Shown: positions 52,357 to 60,618, counted from the stretch's first letter. The stretch: DNA of 64,000 nt from Roseibacterium beibuensis (GCF_039542305.1 NZ_BAABHW010000002.1:744001-808000), one strand, 5' to 3'. Made by a program: numbers and translations. Notes: generated by a model from the sequence alone, not told the origin.

Positions 52357-52976
52357 CAACCGTTCTCGCGCTCGACTATGCCGCGGCCCTCATCTTTGCG
52401 CTTTCCGGCGCGCTGGCGGCGAGCCGGGCGCAGCTCGACCTTGTGGGCTTTGCCTTTCTCGCCTCGCTCACCGCGCTTGGGGGCGGCACCATTCGCGACG
52501 TTCTGCTGGACCGCAATCAGGTGTTCTGGATGGCCGACCCCACGCCATTGGCCATCGCCTGCGGGGCGGCGGTTGTCGTTTTCTTTACCGCGCATCTGCT
52601 GGAAAGCCGCCAGATGGTCCTGACATGGCTGGACGCGCTGGCCTTGCCCATCGCGGTCGCGGCCGGCGTCCGGGCGGCGACCGAACTGGATCAGAGCGTG
52701 CCGATCGTCTTGTTGATGGGGGTGGCGACCGGGTGCTTCGGGGGGCTGTTGCGCGACATCGTCTCGAACGAGGTGCCGCTCCTGATCCGGCCGGGAAAAC
52801 TCTACGTGACCGCTGCGCTGGCGGGGGCGGGCACGGCGCTCCTCTCGGCGAGCCTGACCAGCAACCCATTGGTGCCTGTCCTTGCTTGTATCGCGGTCAC
52901 GTTTGTCTTGCGGGCGGGATCGTTGGCGTATGGTTGGCGGCTACCGGCTTACAAACCGAGACCCCCGAGGTCCTGA
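52353..52976 (+). CDS. TRIC-type cation channel family protein (UPF0126/YadS)
   Basis: This 207-residue protein has seven hydrophobic helices in two repeats. Each repeat carries the family mark: FALSGALAASRAQLDLVGF with ALGGGTIRDVLLDR, then LMGVATGCFGGLLRDIVSNEVP. Bacterial TRIC homologues conduct cations. It is translationally coupled to rnhA through the ATGA overlap. The last part is Arg/Pro-rich. Confidence 0.87.
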   Translation: MTTVLALDYAAALIFALSGALAASRAQLDLVGFAFLASLTALGGGTIRDVLLDRNQVFWMADPTPLAIACGAAVVVFFTAHLLESRQMVLTWLDALALPIAVAAGVRAATELDQSVPIVLLMGVATGCFGGLLRDIVSNEVPLLIRPGKLYVTAALAGAGTALLSASLTSNPLVPVLACIAVTFVLRAGSLAYGWRLPAYKPRPPRS

Positions 52977-52997
52977 TCGAACCCCGACGCCATCGAG

Positions 52998-53025
52998 CCG
53001 AAAATCCTTCCGGAAGGATTTTCGG
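52998..53025. terminator. Loopless 28-bp palindrome between convergent genes
   Basis: CCGAAAATCCTTCC is followed directly by its exact reverse complement with no spacer. It fills the gap between the TRIC gene (ends 52976) and the convergent membrane-protein gene (ends 53033). As RNA it forms a hairpin with a U-rich lower stem in either direction, so a bidirectional terminator is likely. Confidence 0.7.
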
Positions 53026-53032
53026 ACAGGCC

Positions 53033-54058
53033 TCAATCGAAGGTGCCCGTCACGCGGCCCAGGAGCATGAAGGCGCGCGCCGTCCGGGTATCGGCAAGCC
53101 GCGCGATTTCCTCGTCGCTGGCGTTCTTTTCGAACTCCATGAAGGTCCGGTCGAAGTGGCGCAGGAAATGGTGCGCGGCATCGCGGAACACGGGGTCTTT
53201 CTTCATGCGTCCTGCCGCCAGAACCAGCGACGAGCGGTCGTGGATACCTCCGAGCGCCGCGATTGCACGGCCACGCTCGCCTTGGGCGAAGCGACGCCAG
53301 AACTCGGGGCGCGACCGGTCGGGGCGCAGGTCGTCCATGTAGATCCCGTCCTGGCTGAGCAGGGTGAGAACATCCTGGCTGGCCCGAATCAGGCGCTCCG
53401 TGCCGCGATCTTCGAGGGCGCGGCGCAGCGTTCGGAAGCCTTCCTTGTCGTGTTCGTTCTCGGGAAAGTTCAACGCCTTGATGAAATCGGCGACCGAGAT
53501 CGGCTCGCGATCCGTGTTTTGCGCCATGGCAAGCGCCAGCGCGGGTTGGGGCGTGTCCAGGGCGTCGTTCAGCGGGGCCACCGCGGCGCGGGTTTCTGCC
53601 GGGGTGGTTGAGCGCATCGAGGTGAAGGTTGCGGGCCGCGCGCCCGCTGCTGCGGCCGCCTCCTGGTTTGCGACCAGTTCGTCAAGCTTCCGAACGAGTT
53701 CGGGCCGGATGTCGAAAGCCTGCTTCTGCTGCTGCTCCACATAGGAGGCGCGCATGGCGTCGATCGAGGCTTGCAGGCGCGTCGCCTCGTGGCGCAGCGC
53801 GCGGGCCGTTCGGGCAGCCATCGCGGCCACCCAGATCAGGGCGACGGGTAGCAGGACGGCCAGCACCGAAAGCACCATTCCAGCGATGCCGGCGCCCCCT
53901 TCGTCCGCGTCGCCGCGAAACCCGAACACCACAACCGCGGCAAGCCAGATCAGCGACAGGATCGCCGCGACGATCTCGACGAGCGTGATACGCCCCTCGG
54001 GTTCGCCACGCGCATATAGCCCGAGGTCGAGGGTCGTGGGCTTGTCGTCGTCAGACAT
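53033..54058 (-). CDS. Hypothetical membrane protein
   Basis: I do not recognise this 341-residue protein. Two hydrophobic helices sit at about residues 27-45 and 58-80. A coiled-coil-like stretch follows (ARALRHEATRLQASIDAMRA, then YVEQQQKQAFDIRPELVRKL). The C-terminal half (about residues 190-341) is a soluble helical domain, for example FIKALNFPENEHDKEGFRTL. The layout suits an inner-membrane protein with a cytoplasmic domain. ACG-free start ATG 54058 is followed by an acidic tail MSDDDKPTTL. It is upstream of greA in opposite order on the same strand. Confidence 0.75.
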   Translation of the reverse strand: MSDDDKPTTLDLGLYARGEPEGRITLVEIVAAILSLIWLAAVVVFGFRGDADEGGAGIAGMVLSVLAVLLPVALIWVAAMAARTARALRHEATRLQASIDAMRASYVEQQQKQAFDIRPELVRKLDELVANQEAAAAAGARPATFTSMRSTTPAETRAAVAPLNDALDTPQPALALAMAQNTDREPISVADFIKALNFPENEHDKEGFRTLRRALEDRGTERLIRASQDVLTLLSQDGIYMDDLRPDRSRPEFWRRFAQGERGRAIAALGGIHDRSSLVLAAGRMKKDPVFRDAAHHFLRHFDRTFMEFEKNASDEEIARLADTRTARAFMLLGRVTGTFD

Positions 54059-54119
54059 GGGGCGGCTATGACCTCGGCACGGGCAGAAACGGCGTGGGCT
54101 GGATCATCCGTGCGCCAGA

Positions 54120-54587
54120 TCAGACGTAAGAGATCTTGAGGATCTCGTAATCCTTGCTGCCACCCGGCGTCCTGACCTCGACGGTATCGCCCTCCTCCTT
54201 GCCGATCAAGGCGCGGGCAAGCGGGGACTTGATGTTGAGGAGCGCCTTCTCGATGTCGGCCTCGGCCTCGCCCACGATCTGGTAGGTCTTCTCGTTATCG
54301 TCCTCGTCCACAAGGACGACGGTGGCGCCGAACTTGATGGGCCCCGACAGCGTCTTGGGGTCGATCACCTGGGCAAGGCCCAGCATCCCTTCGAGTTCCT
54401 TGATGCGCCCTTCGATGAAAGACTGCTTTTCGCGGGCCGAGTGATACTCGGCATTTTCGGACAGATCGCCATGCTCGCGCGCTTCGGCGATCGCACGGAT
54501 GATGGCCGGACGCTCGACCGAGCGCAGTTGCTTCAACTCGTCATTCAGGGCCTTGTGGCCCGCGGGGGTCATCGGGATCTTTTCCAT
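54120..54587 (-). CDS. greA: Transcription elongation factor GreA
   Basis: This 155-residue factor rescues backtracked RNA polymerase by stimulating transcript cleavage. The coiled coil with the acidic tip reads EKIPMTPAGHKALNDELKQL and HGDLSENAEYHSAREKQ, holding the tip residues D and E. The C-terminal globular domain includes VDPKTLSGPIKFGATV-like sequence and ends GSKDYEILKISYV. It lies alone between two non-transcription genes on the same strand. Confidence 0.96.
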   Translation of the reverse strand: MEKIPMTPAGHKALNDELKQLRSVERPAIIRAIAEAREHGDLSENAEYHSAREKQSFIEGRIKELEGMLGLAQVIDPKTLSGPIKFGATVVLVDEDDNEKTYQIVGEAEADIEKALLNIKSPLARALIGKEEGDTVEVRTPGGSKDYEILKISYV

Positions 54588-54720
54588 GGGACCTGTACTA
54601 TCGGGTGAATTCGTTCTCGGTCGTCCGCAGCGATTGAGCGACCGTAAGGCCGTTATGCCGCGCGTTCAACCGAGATGATGGGGACCGGGCAAAGCCGATT
54701 CAAGGGGCGTTGGGACCGTT

Positions 54721-54870
54721 TCAGAATCTGCCCGAGACGCCGACCTCGACCGTTCCGGATATGGTGATGCCGGGTTCGGCCCGGTCAGGCGTTTCGGGTT
54801 CGCCATCGGCCCCACAGCCGGCCAGAAGCGCGGTCATCGCCGCGATCATCAGGGTCAGTCGAAACGTCAT
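54721..54870 (-). CDS. Small lipoprotein downstream of argH
   Basis: This 49-residue peptide starts MTFRLTLMIAAMTALLAGCG: a signal peptide with lipobox LAGC (Cys19). Mature residues are acidic (GADGEPETPDRAEPG), ending VEVGVSGRF. The start ATG overlaps the argH stop as ATGA, so it is cotranslated with argH. Small lipoproteins near argH/lysA in proteobacteria include the LptM (YifL) type that assists LPS transport; I infer but cannot prove that relationship. Below the length of usual gene calls. Confidence 0.8.
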   Translation of the reverse strand: MTFRLTLMIAAMTALLAGCGADGEPETPDRAEPGITISGTVEVGVSGRF

Positions 54871-56258
54871 GCCAGCTTCTCCTTCCAGCGGGCGATCTGG
54901 GCGCGGACCTGTTCGGGCGCCGTGCCACCATAGGACATGCGGGAGGCGACCGAATTGTGCACCCCCAACACGCCGAACACGCCCTCGGTGATCCCCGCGC
55001 TGACGCCCTGCATCTCCTCCAGCGTCAGGTCGGGCAGGTCACAGCCCTTGTCCTCGGCCAGTTTCACGAGGGCACCGGTCACATGATGCGCGTCACGAAA
55101 CGGCATGTCCAGTTCGCGCACAAGCCAGTCGGCCAGATCGGTCGCCGTGGAAAACCCGCTGGCGGCCGCGGCCTCGAGCGCGGGGCGGTTCGCGGTCATG
55201 TCGCTGACCATGCCTTCCATCGCGGCCAGGGCCAGCATCAGATTGTCGGCGGCGTCAAAAACCTGTTCCTTGTCTTCCTGCATGTCCTTGGAATACGCCA
55301 AGGGCAGGCCCTTCATCACCGTCAGAAGGGCCACGTTCGCCCCGAGGATGCGGCCGATCTTGGCGCGGATCAGCTCGGCGGCGTCGGGGTTCTTTTTCTG
55401 CGGCATGATCGAAGAGCCGGTCGAGAACCTGTCGGACAGGGCGACGAAGCGGAACTGGGCCGAGGACCAGATCACAAGCTCTTCGGCAAAGCGCGACAGG
55501 TGCATGGCGCAGATCGTGGCCGACGACAGGAACTCAAGCGCGAAATCACGGTCGCTGACGGCATCGAGCGAGTTTGCGCATGGTGCGTCGAACCCAAGCG
55601 CCCCGGCCGTCATGTGCCGGTCGATCGGAAAGGACGTGCCCGCCAGCGCGGCCGCGCCGAGGGGGCATTCGTTCATCCGGGCGCGCGCATCGCGGAACCG
55701 GCCCGCGTCGCGACCGAACATCTCGACATAGGCCATCATGTGATGGCCCCAGGTCACGGGCTGCGCGGTTTGCAGATGGGTAAAGCCGGGCATGACCCAA
55801 TCCGCACCGGCCTCGGCCTGTTCCAGCAGCGCGCTTTGCAGCGCTTCGAGCCCTGAGATGGCCGCGTCGATCTGGTCGCGCACCCAAAGGCGGAAATCGG
55901 TCGCCACCTGGTCATTGCGGGACCGGGCGGTGTGCAGACGGCCGGCGGGGTCCCCCAGCAATTCCTTCAGCCGCGCCTCGACGTTCATGTGAATGTCTTC
56001 GAGCGCGGTCGAGAACTGAAACGTGCCCCCCTCGATCTCTGACAAAACGGTGAGCAGGCCTTCCCGGATCGCCTCTGCGTCGCTATCCCTCAAGATGCCC
56101 GTGGCCGCCAGCATGGCGGCATGGGCACGGGAGCCCTCGATGTCCTGTTTCGCAAGGCGTTTGTCGAACCCGATCGAGGCGTTGATCGCCTCCATGATCG
56201 CGTCCGGACCGGCGGCGAAGCGGCCGCCCCACATCGCGTTGGAGCCCGTATCAGACAT
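54867..56258 (-). CDS. argH: Argininosuccinate lyase
   Basis: This 463-residue enzyme splits argininosuccinate to arginine and fumarate. The family signature GSSIMPQKKNPDAAELIRAK holds the catalytic Ser region, and HTARSRNDQVATDFRLW and GFTHLQTAQPVTWGHHMM are complete. The start MSDTGSNAMWGGRFAAGPD at 56258 is preceded by GAAGGGTCACAGAAC. It overlaps the small lipoprotein gene by 4 bp. It is divergent from the tlpA gene. Confidence 0.96.
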   Translation of the reverse strand: MSDTGSNAMWGGRFAAGPDAIMEAINASIGFDKRLAKQDIEGSRAHAAMLAATGILRDSDAEAIREGLLTVLSEIEGGTFQFSTALEDIHMNVEARLKELLGDPAGRLHTARSRNDQVATDFRLWVRDQIDAAISGLEALQSALLEQAEAGADWVMPGFTHLQTAQPVTWGHHMMAYVEMFGRDAGRFRDARARMNECPLGAAALAGTSFPIDRHMTAGALGFDAPCANSLDAVSDRDFALEFLSSATICAMHLSRFAEELVIWSSAQFRFVALSDRFSTGSSIMPQKKNPDAAELIRAKIGRILGANVALLTVMKGLPLAYSKDMQEDKEQVFDAADNLMLALAAMEGMVSDMTANRPALEAAAASGFSTATDLADWLVRELDMPFRDAHHVTGALVKLAEDKGCDLPDLTLEEMQGVSAGITEGVFGVLGVHNSVASRMSYGGTAPEQVRAQIARWKEKLA

Positions 56259-56288
56259 GTTCTGTGACCCTTCGGAGGGAAAATTGAA

Positions 56289-56843
56289 ATGATCCGCAGT
56301 CTTTGCGCGTCCGTGCTCTACATCGCCCTTGGCCTCGGTGCAAATGCCGCCGCCGCACAGGACTTGTCGGACTTGATCACCGGCGAGATGCGCGGCGTCG
56401 TGTTGCATGACGAACCGCAGGCCGTCTCAGAGGCGCCCTTCCTGACCGAAGACGAGACCGAAAGCACCTTCGCTGCTTTCGAAGGCCAGGTGATCGTCCT
56501 GAATTTCTGGGCCACGTGGTGTGCGCCCTGCCGCGAGGAGATGCCCGCCCTCAACGCGTTGCAGGAAACCTTGGGCAGCGAGGAGTTTCGCGTCGTCACG
56601 CTCGCCACGGGGCGCAACCCGCCCCAGGCGATCCGGCGCTTTTTCGAAGAAGTAGGGGTCACCGCCCTTCCGCGATATCGCGACATCAACCAGCAGATCG
56701 CGCGGGAGATGGGCGTTTTCGGCCTGCCGATCACCGTGATCCTGAACCGCGACGGTCAGGAGATCGCGCGCCTGCGCGGCGATGCCGATTGGGCCAGCCC
56801 CGAGGCAATCGCCCTGATCGAGGCGCTGATCGCGGAAGGGTGA
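56289..56843 (+). CDS. tlpA: TlpA family thioredoxin-like protein, exported
   Basis: This 184-residue protein has a signal peptide (residues 1-23). The thioredoxin motif is WCAPC (Cys78, Cys81) in LNFWATWCAPCREEMPALNAL. The cis-Pro region GVFGLPITVILNRDG follows. It is a periplasmic disulfide reductase of the TlpA/ResA type, useful in cytochrome maturation. The tlpA/argH divergent order is common in alphaproteobacteria. Confidence 0.92.
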   Translation: MIRSLCASVLYIALGLGANAAAAQDLSDLITGEMRGVVLHDEPQAVSEAPFLTEDETESTFAAFEGQVIVLNFWATWCAPCREEMPALNALQETLGSEEFRVVTLATGRNPPQAIRRFFEEVGVTALPRYRDINQQIAREMGVFGLPITVILNRDGQEIARLRGDADWASPEAIALIEALIAEG

Positions 56844-56848
56844 GCGGG

Positions 56849-56890
56849 CGTTTTCCTCGAGGAAAACGGCCAGAAAAACTCGAGTTTTTC
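56849..56890. terminator. Two CTCGAG-centred palindromes
   Basis: CGTTTTCCTC-GAGGAAAACG (56849-56868) and GAAAAACTC-GAGTTTTTC (56873-56890) are perfect loopless palindromes 4 bp apart. They lie between convergent tlpA (ends 56843) and tag (ends 56895). Each has a run of 4-5 A and of T, so both strands could form U-rich hairpins; they probably act as tandem bidirectional terminators. Confidence 0.65.
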
Positions 56891-56894
56891 CGCG

Positions 56895-57488
56895 TCACCC
56901 GCGCGACATGGCAAGGGCCGCGACCTGCGGATGGCGCGGGCAGCCGACAAGGTGGTCATTGACCATGCCCGTTGCCTGCATCCACGCGTAAACGATGGTC
57001 GGCCCACAAAATCGGAATCCGGCCTTTTTCAAGTCTTTTGACATGCGTTCGGACAAGGGCGTGTAGGCGGGAACCTCGGCCAGCGCTTGCCACTGGTTCT
57101 GGATCGGACTGTGGCCAACATAGGCCCACATCGCGTCAGCGAACCCGCCCTGCTCCTCCATCGCAAGGAACGCGCGCGCATTGCCGATGGTCGCTTCGAT
57201 CTTGCCGCGATGGCGGATGATCCCGGCGTTACCCAACAGCCGCGCGACCTCGGGCTCCCCCCATCCCGCGATCACCTCGGGATCGAACCCTTCGAAGGCC
57301 TCGCGAAAGGCCTCGCGCTTGCGCAGGATGGTGATCCAGCTCAACCCCGCCTGAAAGCCGTCGAGGATCAGCTTTTCCCAAAGCGCACGGCCGTCGCGCT
57401 CCGGCACGCCCCACTCGGTGTCGTGATAGGCGACATAAAGGGGGTCGGTCCCGCACCAGCCACAGCGCCCCGTCTCGTCCAGCCCCAT
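56895..57488 (-). CDS. tag: DNA-3-methyladenine glycosylase I
   Basis: This 197-residue enzyme removes 3-methyladenine. The zinc site Cys are in GRCGWCGTDPLYVAYHDTEWG (seen as RCGWCG, then HDTEWG), and the late HLVGCPRHP gives the other ligands. The conserved DGFQAGLSWITILRKREAF holds the catalytic Glu region, with Trp for base stacking. ATG 57488 follows AAGGAAAAGCCG; the in-frame TTG at 57503 is not needed. It is divergent from the EAL gene. Confidence 0.95.
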   Translation of the reverse strand: MGLDETGRCGWCGTDPLYVAYHDTEWGVPERDGRALWEKLILDGFQAGLSWITILRKREAFREAFEGFDPEVIAGWGEPEVARLLGNAGIIRHRGKIEATIGNARAFLAMEEQGGFADAMWAYVGHSPIQNQWQALAEVPAYTPLSERMSKDLKKAGFRFCGPTIVYAWMQATGMVNDHLVGCPRHPQVAALAMSRG

Positions 57489-57516
57489 CGGCTTTTCCTT
57501 CAAATTTAAGCAAAAA

Positions 57517-57528
57517 ATGAAATTTCAT
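57517..57528. promoter_or_regulatory. Palindrome in the tag/EAL divergent spacer
   Basis: ATGAAATTTCAT is a perfect 12-bp palindrome 29 bp before the tag start codon, and CCTTAAGG (57533-57540) follows. The stretch is AT-rich against its surroundings. It may be a regulator site for either divergent gene. Confidence 0.4.
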
Positions 57529-57587
57529 CATTCCTTAAGGGATGGCGGGCCATCACGTCCATGCAGATCATGAAAAGAGGTGATGAG

Positions 57588-58412
57588 ATGCGGCGCGAGC
57601 TGGCGGAACCGGGCATGGGCAGTCCCCTCGAGGCTGCCATCGCCGAGCGCGATCGCGGCACATTGGCCATGGTCGAGCAGGCGCTGGCCCGCGGGGATGC
57701 GATGTTGGCCTATCAGCCCGTCCTTCGCGCCGATGGCCGTCGCGTTGCGTTCTGGGAGGGGCTGATCCGCATCCTCGACGAAACCGGTCGCATCATTCCC
57801 GCGCGCGACTTCATGGGAGCGGCCGAAGACACCGACCTGGGTCGCCGAATCGATTGCGCTGCGCTGCAAGCCGGATTGCACGCGCTGGTCGAAACACCCG
57901 ATCTGCGCTTGTCGATCAACATGTCGGCCAGATCGGTCGGCTATCCGGGCTGGATGGCGACGCTGCGCAGATATCTCGAGCAGCACCCCGGCGCGGTCGA
58001 GCGGCTGATCCTGGAGATCACCGAAAGCTCGGCCATGCTGATGCCCGAGATCGTGGCCATCTTCATGGAGGAATTGCAGGACAAGGGCGTCACCTTTGCC
58101 CTGGACGATTTCGGCGCAGGCTACACGGCCTTTCGCCACCTCAAGCAGTTCTGCTTCGATATTCTGAAGATCGACGGGCAGTTCACGCGCCATATCGACC
58201 GGGACGCGGATAACCAGGTGCTGACCGAGGCGCTGATCTCGCTGGGTCGGCATTTCGACATGCTGGTCGTGTCCGAATCCGTCGAAACCGAGGCAGAGGC
58301 CGCATGGTTGGCCAAGGCCGGCGTCGATTGCCTGCAAGGCTACTACTATGGCGCCCCGTCCCTGACCCCGCCCTGGCGCAAGGATGACGCGGCCGAGGCA
58401 CGCCGCGCCTAG
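57588..58412 (+). CDS. EAL domain cyclic-di-GMP phosphodiesterase
   Basis: This 274-residue soluble protein is a stand-alone EAL domain that would hydrolyse c-di-GMP. Catalytic residues appear complete: the EAL position reads EGLIRI (Gly for Ala), SINMS, EITESS, LDDFGAGYT, DILKIDGQF, SESVETEAEAAWL and CLQGYYYGAP. No GGDEF, sensor or membrane part is attached. ATG 57588 follows AAAGAGGTGATGAG, so I prefer it over ATG 57561, which has no ribosome site. Confidence 0.88.
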   Translation: MRRELAEPGMGSPLEAAIAERDRGTLAMVEQALARGDAMLAYQPVLRADGRRVAFWEGLIRILDETGRIIPARDFMGAAEDTDLGRRIDCAALQAGLHALVETPDLRLSINMSARSVGYPGWMATLRRYLEQHPGAVERLILEITESSAMLMPEIVAIFMEELQDKGVTFALDDFGAGYTAFRHLKQFCFDILKIDGQFTRHIDRDADNQVLTEALISLGRHFDMLVVSESVETEAEAAWLAKAGVDCLQGYYYGAPSLTPPWRKDDAAEARRA

Positions 58413-58456
58413 GCTGCCGGGCCGATGGCGCAGCTTTTGCGCGCAGGATGCCCATA

Positions 58457-58469
58457 GGACATACTGTCC
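58457..58469. promoter_or_regulatory. GGACA-TAC-TGTCC palindrome before phaA
   Basis: A perfect 5-bp inverted repeat with a 3-bp centre lies about 100 bp before phaA in the 159-bp EAL/phaA spacer. The spacer otherwise shows an AAGGAAAGGGATTTC ribosome site. It is a candidate operator for phaA, unproven. Confidence 0.4.
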
Positions 58470-58571
58470 GTTGTGTCGCGCCGGACCTAACTCTATCAAT
58501 GCGTGTGAGACACGGAGGTCCCCCGTTCGGCAGGATGGCTTGGGGGGCGAGTTAAGAAGGAAAGGGATTTC

Positions 58572-59747
58572 ATGACCAATGTCGTCATCGCCTCGGCCGC
58601 ACGCACGCCCGTGGGCAGTTTCCTGGGTTCATTCGCGAACACGCCCGCCCATGAGTTGGGGCGCGTCGTGCTGGAGGCCGTGGTCGAACGCGCTGGCGTC
58701 GACAAGGGCGAGATCAGCGAAACGATCCTTGGCCAAGTGCTGACTGCCGCGCAGGGCCAGAACCCCGCGCGTCAGGCACATATCAACGCGGGCTTCCCGC
58801 AGGAAAGCGCCGCCTGGGGCATCAACCAGGTCTGTGGTTCGGGCCTTCGCGCCGTGGCCCTTGGCGCGCAACACATCATGCTGGGCGATGCGACGATGGT
58901 CGTGGCCGGCGGTCAGGAAAACATGTCGATGAGCCCCCATGCCGCCGCGCTGCGCCAGGGTCAGAAAATGGGCGACATGAAATACGTCGACACCATGATC
59001 AAGGACGGGCTGTGGGACGCGTTCAACGGCTATCACATGGGCCAGACCGCCGAGAACGTCGCCGAGAAATGGCAGATCAGCCGCGAACAGCAGGACGAGT
59101 TCGCCGTTGCCAGCCAGAACAAGGCCGAGGCCGCGCAAAAGGAAGGCCGCTTCGCCGACGAGATCACCGCGGTGACCATCAAGACGCGCAAGGGCGATAT
59201 CGTCGTCGATAACGACGAGTACATCCGTCATGGCGCCACGATGGAAGCGATGCAGAAGCTGCGCCCCGCCTTCACCAAGGACGGCACCGTGACGGCGGCC
59301 AACGCCTCGGGCCTGAATGACGGCGCGGCGGCGACCCTGCTGATGAGCGCCGAAGACGCCGAAAAGCGCGGGATCGAACCGCTGGCGCGGATTGCCTCCT
59401 ACGCGACGGCGGGCCTCGACCCGTCGATCATGGGCGTCGGGCCGATCTATGCCTCGCGCAAGGCGCTGGAAAAGGCCGGCTGGTCGGTCAACGACCTCGA
59501 CCTCGTGGAAGCGAACGAAGCCTTCGCCGCGCAGGCCTGCGCCGTGAACAAGGACATGGGCTGGGACCCGGCGATCGTGAACGTGAACGGCGGCGCCATT
59601 GCCATCGGTCACCCCATCGGGGCGTCGGGCTGCCGTGTGCTGAACACGCTGCTCTTCGAAATGAAGCGTCGCGACGCCAAGAAGGGTCTCGCGACCCTGT
59701 GTATCGGTGGCGGCATGGGCGTGGCGCTGTGCGTCGAACGCCCCTGA
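58572..59747 (+). CDS. phaA: Acetyl-CoA acetyltransferase (beta-ketothiolase)
   Basis: This 391-residue thiolase condenses two acetyl-CoA to acetoacetyl-CoA. The nucleophilic Cys88 is in INQVCGSGLRAVALGAQ. The His and second Cys lie in GGAIAIGHPIGASGCR and LCIGGGMGVALCVERP. It provides precursor for poly-3-hydroxybutyrate and the ethylmalonyl-CoA pathway. It is followed by a strong terminator, then a patatin gene and phaB. Confidence 0.95.
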   Translation: MTNVVIASAARTPVGSFLGSFANTPAHELGRVVLEAVVERAGVDKGEISETILGQVLTAAQGQNPARQAHINAGFPQESAAWGINQVCGSGLRAVALGAQHIMLGDATMVVAGGQENMSMSPHAAALRQGQKMGDMKYVDTMIKDGLWDAFNGYHMGQTAENVAEKWQISREQQDEFAVASQNKAEAAQKEGRFADEITAVTIKTRKGDIVVDNDEYIRHGATMEAMQKLRPAFTKDGTVTAANASGLNDGAAATLLMSAEDAEKRGIEPLARIASYATAGLDPSIMGVGPIYASRKALEKAGWSVNDLDLVEANEAFAAQACAVNKDMGWDPAIVNVNGGAIAIGHPIGASGCRVLNTLLFEMKRRDAKKGLATLCIGGGMGVALCVERP

Positions 59748-59765
59748 TCTCAGTCAAGGCAACGA

Positions 59766-59789
59766 ACGGGCCCTCCGGGGCCCGTTTTT
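59766..59789 (+). terminator. Terminator of phaA
   Basis: A perfect 8-bp stem ACGGGCCC/GGGCCCGT with loop TCCG is followed by TTTTT. It ends 1 bp before the ATG of the patatin gene. Confidence 0.85.
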
Positions 59790-59790
59790 C

Positions 59791-60618
59791 ATGATGCCGG
59801 ACCTACCGGACCCGGAGCAGATCGTCTTTTCGGGCGGTGGCCTGCGGTGTTTCTGGCAAGGCGGATTCCTGTCTCGCATCGGGCAGGAGCGGACGCTGAC
59901 GCCACAGCGCATGACCGGCGTCAGCGGTGGCGCACTTGCCGGTGCGGCATGGATCGCAGGTATCGCAGAACGCTTGCTTGACGAGATGAGCAGCGCCTTC
60001 GAGGAAAGGGATCACAATCTTGATCTCTTCGATGCCGATAGCGACGGAATCACCCCGCATCAGAAGATCTACTGCGATGTCGTCGCCCGGGTGATGGACG
60101 ATGCGGCCTGCGCCAAGGTCGCGCAAGCTGCGCAATTCCAGATCCAGATTGCCCATCCGCCCGAAACGGGGCATCCGACGCTGACGGGCACCGCGCTGGC
60201 CGCCGCCTACGAGGCCGAGTTGCACACCGTGAAGTCCCCGCATTTCAGTTGGGCCGAGAAGCTGGGCCTTCAGGCCCATCTCGTGGATGCGAACGAGGTC
60301 GCGCAGAATGGGCGGCTGGTCGACCTGATCACGGCGGCTGCCGTCATCCCACCGGTTTTCGAACCGCCGCTATGGGACGGCAAGCGCGTGGTCGATGGCG
60401 GCATGGCCGATCAAGCCCCCATGCCGGCCCCGAACGAGGGCGTCACATGGGTGTTGCTGACTCGCCCCTATAAACGTCTGCCCGAGATGGAAAACCGTTT
60501 CTACATCTGGCCCAGCAATGAGACGCCCGCCGACAAGATCGATTTCACCGATCCCCGGAAACTGCGCGACACCTGGGATCTGGGCGTAAGTGACGCAGAA
60601 AACTGGCTTTCTGCATGA
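59791..60618 (+). CDS. Patatin-like phospholipase family protein
   Basis: This 275-residue acyl hydrolase has the oxyanion motif FSGGGLRCFW (residues 13-22), the nucleophile Ser45 in GVSGGALAGA and the catalytic Asp in VVDGGMADQAP. No signal peptide is seen. The ATG at 59791 (second ATG at 59794) stands immediately after the phaA terminator with no ribosome site. It may hydrolyse granule or membrane lipids; its place between phaA and phaB suggests poly-hydroxybutyrate granules but does not show it. Confidence 0.82.
   Translation: MMPDLPDPEQIVFSGGGLRCFWQGGFLSRIGQERTLTPQRMTGVSGGALAGAAWIAGIAERLLDEMSSAFEERDHNLDLFDADSDGITPHQKIYCDVVARVMDDAACAKVAQAAQFQIQIAHPPETGHPTLTGTALAAAYEAELHTVKSPHFSWAEKLGLQAHLVDANEVAQNGRLVDLITAAAVIPPVFEPPLWDGKRVVDGGMADQAPMPAPNEGVTWVLLTRPYKRLPEMENRFYIWPSNETPADKIDFTDPRKLRDTWDLGVSDAENWLSA

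Noticed and set aside
52353..53025. Palindrome at 53.0 kb as a mobile-element end
   Set aside because: No second copy, target duplication or transposase is present; position between convergent genes fits a terminator better.
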